Shown in pieces: positions 8,861 through 16,620 of a DNA stretch of 33,170 nt. Position 1 is the first letter of the stretch; each line of letters begins with the position of its first letter. The position numbers and the translations under genes were made by a program. This DNA comes from an uncultured Pirellulaceae bacterium (GTDB lineage Bacteria; Planctomycetota; Planctomycetia; Pirellulales; Pirellulaceae): the NCBI GenBank assembly GCA_937928555.1, contig CALFWR010000160.1:1-33170 (forward strand), in the 5' to 3' direction. A model generated the notes under the pieces. It did not search any database and had not been told where the DNA came from. It saw only the letters and a program-made list of their open reading frames with translations.

Positions 8861-10437
8861 CCTGCGGTCAGACGCACCAGAGCCAGTCGGGCTTCGTTGC
8901 GGATATCCTGTGACTTGTGGCTTTGGGCAATAACCTCCAGGGCATCCGTCGCTGCCTTGGTGGCAGCGAGTTCCATGGCCAACACGATGCGATGATCACG
9001 GCGATCGGCCGCGGTGTGCGAAGGCTTCCCGGACTGGGACTGCAGCACCCGGCGGATTCGAATCTCGGCTTCCGAGCCACACGATTCGAGAGCTTTGGTC
9101 AGCAGATCGCGGGATGAATGCACGCGTCTTTGCAGTTGCCATGTGGCGGCTTCTCGCGTTTCGAATTTTGGATGATCCAGTTGTTGAATTAAATCTCTCA
9201 ACGTCGCTGAAGAACTACCGGGCGATACACCGGATTTCTCTAGCAGGGCAGCGGCCAGATCATCATCGACCAACAAATGGTGGTACAGCTGATTCGTCGC
9301 CGCGAGCGAACGATCGACATTGTCACTGCCCAGCATCTCCCAGATGCCATCCAGATCGAATTCCGGTTCTAGTTCGATCACTGGAAACAGAACCTTTTTT
9401 GCGTCCCAAAAGATGATCGTCCGATCGCGGGTTCCCGATGTCGACGTGGCCAAACAAAGCAACTCTGGTGCCGCAGCAACCGAATGAATCCGATCAAGGT
9501 GCCCTTTTAGTCGCGTGGCCACCTGTCGCGTGAGCATGTCCCAGATTACGACCTCTTTGTCCTGATTGACCGAATAAATGAACCGGCTGTCAAAGGAAAA
9601 TGCCGCGTCGATGCTGCGTGCGTTTTCGCGAACGGGAAAGTAAAGTTCGCTAGGGTTTCGCAAGTCCCAGATCTCCATCAGTGGTTCAGCGTGTGCAAAG
9701 CTCATCATCAACAGGCCATTGGGAGAGATTCCGATCCGATTGGGACGCCTCTTGATTTTCAATGGCCGCGACAGGCCCCGATGCAAGTCACGCAGCTCTT
9801 GGCGATAGCCATTGGAGTAGATGCAAAACGATCCATCGTACGACAGGCCTTTGGGACGCACGACACCTTTGGATATCTCCGGACGAATTTCCTTTTTGTC
9901 ACCCGGCATCGGCCAGGAATAAACCCATGCCTTTGCCAATCCCGCGATCGTGATCGTTGAATCAATCGGACTGGCTCCCACGAGGCTTCCGAAAACATCG
10001 ATCTCGCGAACCAGTGAACCGTCTTCGACCAGCCAAACGGAAGCCTTCTTGCGAGCGACGGTTATGATCGCTTTATCGTCCGGCGAAAAAGACAGGTCCA
10101 ACGCGTACTGCGACCGCGCGATCGACTGTTGTCGCTTGGTTTTCAGATTCAGGATTCGCACGTTCTGTCGATGGTCCCGCGCGGCCAACAGGTTCCCGTC
10201 GTGAGAAAACTCAAGGTCCACAAATCCGGGCAGATCATAATCGCGCGTGCGGGCCCCGTAGCGCCAGCGAGCCCCGTCTGGCAGGTCGGTTTCGATCCAC
10301 AATTCCGATTTGGCTGTACCGGCGGAGGCTTTGATGTCCTGAGCCCCAAAGCTGCCGACGATTGGCGTCAGCCCACAGCCGATTGCAAGCAGCAAGCTGC
10401 AGAGCGTCAGCGGCGAGTTTTTGGAACGGCGAGTCAT
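8857..10437 (-). CDS. Exported WD40-repeat protein with C-terminal helical-repeat domain
   Basis: A 526-residue protein with an N-terminal export signal (basic TRRSKNS, hydrophobic LTLCSLLLAIGCGLTPIVG). The LAIGC segment could be a lipobox, so lipoprotein anchoring is possible. Residues about 70-350 hold degenerate WD40 blades, e.g. DLEFSHDGNLLAARDHRQNV, LSFSPDDKAIITVARKKASV, AAFSFDSRFIYSVNQDKEVV ending in IWD, and GHLDRIHSVAAAPELLCLAT ending in FWD. This suggests a seven-bladed propeller. The C-terminal 170 residues carry the planctomycete-typical arrangement of an IWEMLGSDNVDRSLAATNQLYH segment followed by paired helices that recall HEAT repeats. It probably acts as a protein-binding scaffold in the periplasm-like space. 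No enzyme motif is visible. It converges on the EAL remnant. Confidence 0.82.
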   Translation of the reverse strand: MTRRSKNSPLTLCSLLLAIGCGLTPIVGSFGAQDIKASAGTAKSELWIETDLPDGARWRYGARTRDYDLPGFVDLEFSHDGNLLAARDHRQNVRILNLKTKRQQSIARSQYALDLSFSPDDKAIITVARKKASVWLVEDGSLVREIDVFGSLVGASPIDSTITIAGLAKAWVYSWPMPGDKKEIRPEISKGVVRPKGLSYDGSFCIYSNGYRQELRDLHRGLSRPLKIKRRPNRIGISPNGLLMMSFAHAEPLMEIWDLRNPSELYFPVRENARSIDAAFSFDSRFIYSVNQDKEVVIWDMLTRQVATRLKGHLDRIHSVAAAPELLCLATSTSGTRDRTIIFWDAKKVLFPVIELEPEFDLDGIWEMLGSDNVDRSLAATNQLYHHLLVDDDLAAALLEKSGVSPGSSSATLRDLIQQLDHPKFETREAATWQLQRRVHSSRDLLTKALESCGSEAEIRIRRVLQSQSGKPSHTAADRRDHRIVLAMELAATKAATDALEVIAQSHKSQDIRNEARLALVRLTAG

Positions 10438-10514
10438 GACAACATCATAGACTGTCCGCCCTCGGGCGACGAACCCGGTACCGTGGGTGACTTTTTATTC
10501 GCTGATTGTCTCCC

Positions 10515-10520
10515 TATACT
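10515..10520 (+). promoter_or_regulatory. Possible -10 element TATACT before the 81-aa gene
   Basis: TATACT lies 6 bases before the ATG at 10527, so transcription from it would start at or next to the start codon and give a leaderless mRNA. I see no convincing -35 hexamer at the right spacing. The same octamer CTATACTG recurs at 10977-10984, ahead of the HtrA gene. Confidence 0.25.
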
Positions 10521-10526
10521 GTGACC

Positions 10527-10772
10527 ATGTCGGCAAAAAGAAAAAGATGGCAGTCGCGAATCGCGATTATTTGTGCGGGAGTAGCATTGGGCTTTGTTGC
10601 CAGATTGGCGTGGCCGCCGGTCGTCGAAGACCTCCGTCCGCCCAGAACTTTCTCTCAGCCGCCGCGTGAAACGACAATTTCTGAGCTTCCCATTATCCCA
10701 ATTGACCCCGGATTATTCACGACGACGGGCGTTGATTCTACGTTTGGCCAACAGGAGCAAGGGGAAAACTGA
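10527..10772 (+). CDS. Small single-TM protein whose 3' end lies in a MITE
   Basis: An 81-residue protein starting at ATG 10527: basic MSAKRKRWQSR, one TM at about 12-30 (IAIICAGVALGFVARLAW), then a proline-rich extracytoplasmic tail. The codons from 10707 on (the last 21 residues after P60, including GLFTTTGVDSTFGQQEQG) and the stop are provided by the left end of the 187-bp inverted-repeat element at 10707-10893. The original C-terminus was therefore probably different and was replaced on insertion. Function unknown. It could be a pseudogene kept open by chance. The next gene downstream, HtrA-like, begins 285 bp later. Confidence 0.55.
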   Translation: MSAKRKRWQSRIAIICAGVALGFVARLAWPPVVEDLRPPRTFSQPPRETTISELPIIPIDPGLFTTTGVDSTFGQQEQGEN

Positions 10773-10893
10773 ATTTCAACAAGAAATGTGAATCATTCGG
10801 TAGTTGAAAGCCACAGCGATCGTTTCATTGTATTAGAGTAACCGATCACTGTCGGAACTGATTCTGACGCCCACGCCTCGTGAATAATCCGGG
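10707..10893. mobile_element. MITE copy A: 187 bp, terminal inverted repeats, 5-bp target duplication
   Basis: The left end CCCGGATTATTCACGA and the right end TCGTGAATAATCCGGG are exact inverted complements over 16 bp, and the block GGGCGT is shared a few bases further in. The element is flanked on both sides by TTGAC (10702-10706 and 10894-10898), as expected of a target-site duplication. It has no room for a transposase. The copy at 32848-33032 matches along its whole length with scattered substitutions. The long AATAATCCGG-type ends and 5-bp duplication recall, from memory and unchecked, IS1380-like DDE elements; no such transposase is in this window. Confidence 0.85.
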
Positions 10894-10977
10894 TTGACAT
10901 TGACAGTCAATCACTGCTCCCGAACGACTAGTCTTCTGTTCCCGGCAAATCCTCACAACGACATCGGTAATTTCCAC

Positions 10978-10983
10978 TATACT
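10978..10983 (+). promoter_or_regulatory. Possible -10 element TATACT upstream of the HtrA gene
   Basis: TATACT lies 74 bases ahead of the ATG at 11058, a plausible position for a promoter of the protease gene. No good -35 box is seen 17 bases upstream. Its octamer context CTATACTG is the same as that at 10514-10521. Confidence 0.25.
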
Positions 10984-11057
10984 GAAGGTACTTGGTGTCA
11001 CCGCTGCTGATTCGGAAATCGGAGCATCGGCACCGTTACCTTTGCCATGGAAATCCA

Positions 11058-12317
11058 ATGACTGAAGGCTCGGCGGAACAATCACCCCTCCCGGATCGAG
11101 ACCCGGATTTTGCTGCAGCACCCGTAACGCTGACAGAACCCGGCCGCGCTCATCCTGCGGTCGGTAGTCAACGCCCAAAGCAAAAGAGCGAGTCCGGTTC
11201 AAGTGCCTCGCTGCTGTTCCTGCTGGCAAGCCTTCTGTTCCTTGCCGCCTGGTTTGTCGGGCCCCGACTGGTCGAAGAGTACCAGTACGCCTTCACCAAA
11301 GGTAGGCTTCGCGCCGAATACGAAAATTCCGTCGTCATCCTCGACGAAGATCCGCTCAAAAAAGTCTCGATGGCGTCGCAACTGATCGCCCAAAAAGTCA
11401 AACCCTCGGTCGTCAGCATTCAGACCGTCAAATTTGAGAAGTCCGAAAATCGCGGTCGCCGCGAACAAATGCGGATCGGCCCCAAAGAATTTACAGAGGG
11501 CTTTGGCTCCGGAGTGATCGTGTCGGCCGACGGCCACATCATCACCAACGCTCATGTCGTTGATCGGGCCAAAAAATGCATCGTCGAACTGCACGATCGC
11601 CGCGTGTACGAAGCAGTCGAAATTGGTCGCGACCCCATCAGCGATATCGCTGTTCTAAAAATTGAAGCCGAGGGTCTGATTCCGGCAGCGTGGGGAGACA
11701 GCGACAGCCTTGACGTGGGATCGATTGTTTGGGCCGTTGGCAGTCCCTACCGTTACGAGCAAACGGTGACATCGGGAATCATCAGCGCCAAAGACCGCCC
11801 CGGTGACAGCGGACGCGTTCAAAGCCTGCTGCAAACCGATGCGGCGGTGAACCCCGGCAACAGCGGCGGCCCGCTGGTCAGTTCCACCGGCAACGTGATC
11901 GGCATTAACACATCAATCTACGGAAAGACCTTCCAAGGGATCAGCTTTGCGGTGCCAAGTGCGACGGCAAAATTTGTCTATGAACAAATCATCAGGTACG
12001 GCAAAGTCACCCGCGGGTACCTGGGTGTTGCCCCCCGCGAAGTCCAACATCGCAGCGCGATCAACCTGGGCTTGCCCGACCTCGAAGGCGCGTTGCTGGA
12101 CCGTGTCGAAGTCAATTCTCCGGCATGGCTGGGCGGGCTTCGGACCAACGACGTGATTCGGACATGGAACGGTGCACCGATCCGCAATTACAACGCGGTC
12201 TATCGGTTCGCGGAAATGTCGGCTCCCGGAACCGCAGTCGAAGTGACTCTCATTCGCGGCGGCGAAGAGAAACTTGCGAACATCACCATCGGTGAACTTC
12301 CCCTGTCATTCCGCTAG
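11058..12317 (+). CDS. HtrA/Deg-type serine protease, membrane-anchored, one PDZ domain
   Basis: A 419-residue protein from ATG 11058 (MTEGSAEQS); in-frame codons upstream to 10992 are not needed. A polar N-terminus is followed by one TM at about 50-68 (SASLLFLLASLLFLAAWFVG), which places the protease outside the cytoplasmic membrane as a type II protein. The trypsin-like domain has the full triad: H166 in TNAHVV, D196 in PISDIAVLK and S269 in GNSGGPL. One C-terminal PDZ domain (about 315-405) includes RGYLGVAP and SPAWLGGLRTNDVIRTWNG. The family degrades or chaperones misfolded envelope proteins, often under stress. DegS-like proteins with one PDZ act in signalling; either role is open here. 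Its stop overlaps the convergent ORF at 12314. Confidence 0.93.
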   Translation: MTEGSAEQSPLPDRDPDFAAAPVTLTEPGRAHPAVGSQRPKQKSESGSSASLLFLLASLLFLAAWFVGPRLVEEYQYAFTKGRLRAEYENSVVILDEDPLKKVSMASQLIAQKVKPSVVSIQTVKFEKSENRGRREQMRIGPKEFTEGFGSGVIVSADGHIITNAHVVDRAKKCIVELHDRRVYEAVEIGRDPISDIAVLKIEAEGLIPAAWGDSDSLDVGSIVWAVGSPYRYEQTVTSGIISAKDRPGDSGRVQSLLQTDAAVNPGNSGGPLVSSTGNVIGINTSIYGKTFQGISFAVPSATAKFVYEQIIRYGKVTRGYLGVAPREVQHRSAINLGLPDLEGALLDRVEVNSPAWLGGLRTNDVIRTWNGAPIRNYNAVYRFAEMSAPGTAVEVTLIRGGEEKLANITIGELPLSFR

Positions 12318-12625
12318 TCAAACACAGTTCGCTTCAGATCGTTATCCGGATACAGCCAACGCAGTCGATGCAGTGCGTCACGAGCCCTGGATGGTCTACT
12401 TTCAATACCGCCATCATCAGATCGATCAAACTCTGAAGTGATGGCAGTCCTTCGCTTGCTGAAAGCCGCCGGGTAACGAACATAATTTGACAGCGATCCG
12501 TGTTCGGTTGTTTTGAATGTTATCCCGAAAATGACCAGACGAGAGGTCAGCCATCGACTCCCCAGAACCAACCTCCCAAACGGTAGACCTTTCCCGATAC
12601 CGAACTCCTGAACTCGTTGCGGCAA
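12314..12625 (-). CDS. Possible small hypothetical protein, start uncertain
   Basis: The last 60 or so codons look protein-like (SNYVRYPAAFSKRRTAITSE, then ALHRLRWLYPDNDLKRTVFD) and the TAG stop overlaps the HtrA stop at CTAG. There is no ATG. The only common start in frame is TTG at 12625, which would make the gene overlap the likely upstream part of the plus-strand membrane gene. It may be a short real gene with a rare start, the 3' remnant of a lost gene, or chance. This is the only candidate between 12318 and 12530. Confidence 0.3.
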   Translation of the reverse strand: MPQRVQEFGIGKGLPFGRLVLGSRWLTSRLVIFGITFKTTEHGSLSNYVRYPAAFSKRRTAITSEFDRSDDGGIESRPSRARDALHRLRWLYPDNDLKRTVFD

Positions 12626-12633
12626 TCACTGAT

Positions 12634-13332
12634 TTGGTCGCAACTCCCAAAGCCATATTTCGGCTGGTTCAATACGTTGTCATACTGTTGATGATTGTCC
12701 CGGTGTCGGTTTTTCTTTTGCATCCGGTCATCAACCCGGACTCCACCTTTTTCCGGTTACTCGCCACCGGCTACGCTCTCCCGCTGGCAATGATCTGCGG
12801 CATTCTGGTCTGGGCCAGTGAATTTATCCGCCAAAGCTCTGCAAAGGTTCTCCTGGTCGTCGATCTGCTTTTGGACACGACGCAGCGCGTGGCAAAAGAC
12901 TATTCGCATATCGAGGCTGGCGAGCAAAAGATGCCTTCGCTGTTTACGCTTGTCGGTGACGTCTACGAGAAACTGTTCCTGCGAATCATCAACGAAGTCG
13001 TCCACAAACAGCTTGGCGTGATCGGCAAACCTGTTTACTTTGCCTACCGTTTGACTATCGACCGCGTCCTCAGGCTGGTACTTCGCCGCAAGTTCGACAA
13101 TGCAATCTCCGATCAGGGCGGAGAACAGGAATTGCAGTCTGTCGCGACCGAAACCATGAAGGAAGTGAGCAAAAACGAGTTGAAAATTGTTCGTGGGCTG
13201 GAAACGGCCCGCAAGCGAATCCAGACGACCAGCGGTAGGCTCAAGTCACTGGCCACGCTGCCCTGCTATGTCGTCCTCGCGATCGCATCGCTGGTCCTTT
13301 TGACTCCCCTGGCCATCCTGTTTCTGTGGTAG
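12634..13332 (+). CDS. Membrane protein of unknown function
   Basis: From TTG 12634 the product is 232 residues with three hydrophobic segments: about 11-33 (VQYVVILLMIVPVSVFLL), 43-62 (ATGYALPLAMICGILVWAS) and a C-terminal one at about 210-232 (CYVVLAIASLVLLTPLAILF). A charged helical middle of about 140 residues includes QRVAKDYSHIEAGEQKMPSL and NELKIVRGLETARKRIQTTS. The same frame stays open and protein-like back to 12535 (IDSPEPTSQTVDLSRYRTPE, then LVAAITD), but has no ATG, GTG or TTG there. The true start may be an ATC at 12553, or a frameshift may separate it from the ATG at 12531. No family recognised. Confidence 0.7.
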   Translation: MVATPKAIFRLVQYVVILLMIVPVSVFLLHPVINPDSTFFRLLATGYALPLAMICGILVWASEFIRQSSAKVLLVVDLLLDTTQRVAKDYSHIEAGEQKMPSLFTLVGDVYEKLFLRIINEVVHKQLGVIGKPVYFAYRLTIDRVLRLVLRRKFDNAISDQGGEQELQSVATETMKEVSKNELKIVRGLETARKRIQTTSGRLKSLATLPCYVVLAIASLVLLTPLAILFLW

Positions 13333-13446
13333 ACAGCGTTCCTTGCCTCCTTTCCTGTCTTCGGTGTTGGCAATAACGTCACCAATACAGACGCTGATAC
13401 GATAAACTCAAGTGGTTGATAAAATCCTTGTTCTGAAGGGCTGATC

Positions 13447-15897
13447 ATGTCACGAATGAATCATACATTTTTCGCAATCGTAATTTTTCTGGGCATTTCT
13501 ATCGGCAATGAGCGTTGTGCATTGGCGGATGTTGGTGAGCCTCTGTTTGAAAAGTCAACGTTGGTTTTCGCGGGCGATTCAAGAACGCCAATTGGCAACG
13601 GCAAATATTCAGGAATGAAATTCAGTAGCGGCAAATACTCTGTGTCGGTTCGGGATGGATCCGTTCGCATTCACGATATAGTGGCGGACTCAGTTTCTAC
13701 GGTTAGCCTGGAAAGCAATTCAAAGTTGGTGCTGACTGCTGTTGGCAACGGTGTCGCCTATTTTTTTCCACCCACTGGGAGCGCAAGCGAAGAAAGTCCG
13801 GTAGAAGACAAAGTTCGCATTCGTCGGCTGAACCTGAAAACTTCTGCATGGATAAGCGACTTGGCCCTGGAACCAAAGCCTGCGAAAAACCAGTTCATCG
13901 AATTGGCGAGCACCTACGTTGACGATGAGTACTTTGTTGCCGTTGTCGCGGTGATTGAAAATGACGGTACATTTCACGAAAAAATAGTCAGCTCGTATTG
14001 GGTGGCCTGCTTTGATGCGGACAAATCCGAATTCAAATGGTCGAAATCGTTTGAGGCAAAAGAGACGCGTCGAGGGCCTGGCGTTTACCTGTGGTCATCC
14101 TCGAATCCTGACTATGCAGATGCCGGACTGAAAGTTGTGACGCGTTTCGAAGACCGATTGCTGATATCCGCAGAAAGCAAACAGCCGATCCGATGTTTGA
14201 ACATTGATACCGGCACCGAGTTGTGGCGCTGCGAGCGAATTTGGGAATTTCAACGTGGATTCATCGGGCCCAGCGTTTGGCAACACTACATCGGCAGATT
14301 CCGAATAGATGAAAGGTTTGGTTTGGGTGACGAAGAAGGATTACTTCTTGCCAAAGCCAAAAAACAGTTCAATGACAACTATCGATGTTCAATCATTGGG
14401 GGGCCTGCGGTGGTTGCTTTGAAAAACGGGGGAAGCACCTGGCGTGGCGGTTACAGCCTGTTTGTCGCTGTCTCCAAACAGCCGTCGGTAAACTTTGGCG
14501 GCTATCTGGGCGATTCGGTCATCTACGAACTCAGCGAACAAGGCGAAGTTATCTCCACCACCAACTTGCCGCGACTGGTGGAGGGGTCGAAGTTTTTTGT
14601 TGATGCGACGGGCGTCACCTGGAAGTGCCAGGGCAACCAACTGGTCAGGCTGCAGCCATCGGTCAACGAGCAACCGGTAGGGCCGGGCGGGTTCGACCGA
14701 CAAACGGATGTTCAATGGATCCGCACGATCTCTGACGGAGAGATTCGTTCTGCGCCCGCGTGGCTCAAGGCAAAGCCGGTCTGCAATTCCATGGTCAAGA
14801 TCGATCGATTTGCAGTCAGCGTTGCGGGCGGTGGCTATGTTGAAACCAAAGGAGAATCTCTCTATCAGTTTCCGATTGCCGTCACCGATCTTGAAGGAGG
14901 TACTCAAAAAACGGTACTGCTGAAAGTGCCATTCTCAAATCCGATTCCACAACCCGAAAGCAACTACAGTAAATCGGATGGAAGATTTGAAACCAGTGGA
15001 GCTTACCTGTTGGCGATCACGAGATTGTCCAATTTGGACAATCGTTTACAAATTGTTTTGGGCGGTAACCGCACCGCACAGGAGTTGGAGTTTGCATTCA
15101 CACGGGAAAATTTGCTCGACTGGTTTGGCGTGCCAGGTAAAAACAAAGCGGAAAACGAAACAGACAATGCGAAAGACGAAATCAGGATTCCCGATGGCCT
15201 GACATTACTTGACGCGGCGGACGACCCCAATACAGATCGCATCAAGCTGCTGCTGGCCAACGGTGCTGACGTCAACGAGCGATCGAAAAATGGATGGTCA
15301 GCGCTCATGAGCGCCGCTTGCTATGGCTGCAAGGATGTCGTCGAAACGCTGATCGAAAATGGAGCCAATGTCGATTTTGCTGACAAAAATTGTGGCGGCC
15401 AGACGACGCTCATGTGGGCCGCGCGAAGCGGTCGATCTGCCAAGCAAAAAGTCAAAATGCTGATTGATGCTGGTGCGGATATCTGGAAAAAGACGGATGG
15501 CGGTTCTGATTTGCTGGCCAGTGCCGCCGGTGCGGGCAACGTCGAAGTTGTCGAGTTGTTGCTGGAGGCTGGCATGAAACCAGGCAACCAGTCCGACGAC
15601 GGTTACACGGCGCTAATGGCGGCTGCCAACCACGACAGTCCCCTTTTGGTCAGGCTTTTGGTCAAGGCAGGTGCCAAGGTCAACACCGTCGATAATCAAA
15701 AGAAGACGGCGTTAATGTTTGCTGCCGAGGGGTACGACGAAGGCGCAACGATCAGAGCATTGCTTGAGCTTGGCGCCGACCCCAACCTGAAAGATGCCAA
15801 AGGAAAAACGGCTCTGGACCTGTGTTTAAAGTCGCAAAGTGTTGGCCTTCGAAAACGAAGTGAGATCCTGAAGAACGCCATGCAAGAAGACAACTAA
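13447..15897 (+). CDS. Exported protein with C-terminal ankyrin repeats
   Basis: An 816-residue protein starting at ATG 13447, preceded by a fair Shine-Dalgarno (GAAGGG, 6 bases before the start). A signal peptide covers about residues 1-27 (HTFFAIVIFLGISIG, cleavage probably after CALA). Residues about 35-560 form a beta-rich region with PQQ/propeller-like features, e.g. RCLNIDTGTELWRCERIWEF, IYELSEQGEVISTTNLPRL and WVACFDADKSEFKWSKSFEA. From about 583 there are about six ankyrin repeats: RIKLLLANGADVNERSKNG, VVETLIENGANVDFADKN, VKMLIDAGADIWKKTDGG, VVELLLEAGMKPGNQSDDG, LVRLLVKAGAKVNTVDNQ and IRALLELGADPNLKDAKG. Ankyrin repeats bind proteins; here they are predicted outside the cytoplasm, which is less usual. 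No catalytic motif. Confidence 0.85.
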   Translation: MSRMNHTFFAIVIFLGISIGNERCALADVGEPLFEKSTLVFAGDSRTPIGNGKYSGMKFSSGKYSVSVRDGSVRIHDIVADSVSTVSLESNSKLVLTAVGNGVAYFFPPTGSASEESPVEDKVRIRRLNLKTSAWISDLALEPKPAKNQFIELASTYVDDEYFVAVVAVIENDGTFHEKIVSSYWVACFDADKSEFKWSKSFEAKETRRGPGVYLWSSSNPDYADAGLKVVTRFEDRLLISAESKQPIRCLNIDTGTELWRCERIWEFQRGFIGPSVWQHYIGRFRIDERFGLGDEEGLLLAKAKKQFNDNYRCSIIGGPAVVALKNGGSTWRGGYSLFVAVSKQPSVNFGGYLGDSVIYELSEQGEVISTTNLPRLVEGSKFFVDATGVTWKCQGNQLVRLQPSVNEQPVGPGGFDRQTDVQWIRTISDGEIRSAPAWLKAKPVCNSMVKIDRFAVSVAGGGYVETKGESLYQFPIAVTDLEGGTQKTVLLKVPFSNPIPQPESNYSKSDGRFETSGAYLLAITRLSNLDNRLQIVLGGNRTAQELEFAFTRENLLDWFGVPGKNKAENETDNAKDEIRIPDGLTLLDAADDPNTDRIKLLLANGADVNERSKNGWSALMSAACYGCKDVVETLIENGANVDFADKNCGGQTTLMWAARSGRSAKQKVKMLIDAGADIWKKTDGGSDLLASAAGAGNVEVVELLLEAGMKPGNQSDDGYTALMAAANHDSPLLVRLLVKAGAKVNTVDNQKKTALMFAAEGYDEGATIRALLELGADPNLKDAKGKTALDLCLKSQSVGLRKRSEILKNAMQEDN

Positions 15898-15920
15898 TCT
15901 TGAAATTCCGGCAAGATCCC

Positions 15921-15957
15921 GGTTCACGCGGCGAATAATCGCCTAACAGCGGGAACC
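15921..15957 (+). terminator. Hairpin after the ankyrin gene
   Basis: GGCGA-ATAA-TCGCC (15930-15943) forms a tight stem-loop, nested inside GGTTC (15921-15925) and GAACC (15953-15957). A T-rich stretch (ATCGTTTTCGTTTCTTTG) follows. It lies 24 bp past the stop at 15897. The tail is not a pure U-run, so termination is plausible but not certain. Confidence 0.45.
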
Positions 15958-15995
15958 ATCGTTTTCGTTTCTTTGTTTTGAAATTGGAATATCGA

Positions 15996-16577
15996 ATGAA
16001 AAACGAAAATAGTGCAATGGGGACGGGAGCCTGGATCGCGATGGGATGCGGGTGCTTTACGCTGGTGCTGATCGGCGGAATCGCTGCGGTTGCGATATTT
16101 GTAGTTCCCAAGGTGGTCGATGGCGTACAGGGTGTGATGGAAGAGTTGGAGTATGCCAATCGCTGGACGCCGCCAGCGGACGACCTTCCGCTTGAGGAAT
16201 TATTCCCCGATACCGTTGCCGGATTTACACGTGGCGAGGTGGTGGGTGAGTCGAACGTGGGAATCCTGGGCGTTACTTCCGCAGATGCTGCGGCAACCTA
16301 TTCGTCGACCGACGATGAGATCAGTGTTTTCATGATGCGAGTTGATAAATTCGAGAAACAGACGATCTACGACGACGTTGGCAACGCTATCGACGCGGGG
16401 AATTATTCATCCCGCGCAACGAGTACTTTTGGCGACGCGATGGACTTTTCGCTAAGCGGTCCGGAAAAAGGAAAGCTCTGGTTCAGCAAAGGTTGGTTGT
16501 TTTTCTTTTACAAAACGACCCCAGCAGACATGGACGAATTCATCAGGGAATTTCTGACGATCGTCGATTCAAAGTAG
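15996..16577 (+). CDS. Single-TM protein of unknown function
   Basis: A 193-residue protein from ATG 15996 (MKNENSAMGTG); a TTG at 15978 is the alternative. One strongly hydrophobic segment at about 11-40 (WIAMGCGCFTLVLIGGIAAV) acts as a membrane anchor or uncleaved signal. It is followed by an exported domain of about 145 residues with several beta-like segments (AATYSSTDDEISVFMMRVDK, KGKLWFSKGWLFFFYKTTP). The MGCGC cysteines lie in the middle of the TM and do not form a standard lipobox. No family recognised. It converges with the membrane gene at 16621. Confidence 0.72.
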   Translation: MKNENSAMGTGAWIAMGCGCFTLVLIGGIAAVAIFVVPKVVDGVQGVMEELEYANRWTPPADDLPLEELFPDTVAGFTRGEVVGESNVGILGVTSADAAATYSSTDDEISVFMMRVDKFEKQTIYDDVGNAIDAGNYSSRATSTFGDAMDFSLSGPEKGKLWFSKGWLFFFYKTTPADMDEFIREFLTIVDSK

Positions 16578-16594
16578 TCGCTATTTCACCTGTT

Positions 16595-16608
16595 GGGCTG
16601 TTGAGCCC
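16595..16608. terminator. Small GC-rich hairpin between convergent genes
   Basis: GGGCT-GTTG-AGCCC forms a perfect 5-bp stem with a tetraloop in the 43-bp gap between the stops of the 15996 and 16621 genes. The second arm can also pair with GGGC at 16617-16620. The position suits a bidirectional terminator, but no U-run follows on either strand. Confidence 0.3.
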
Positions 16609-16620
16609 GTTTGAATGGGC

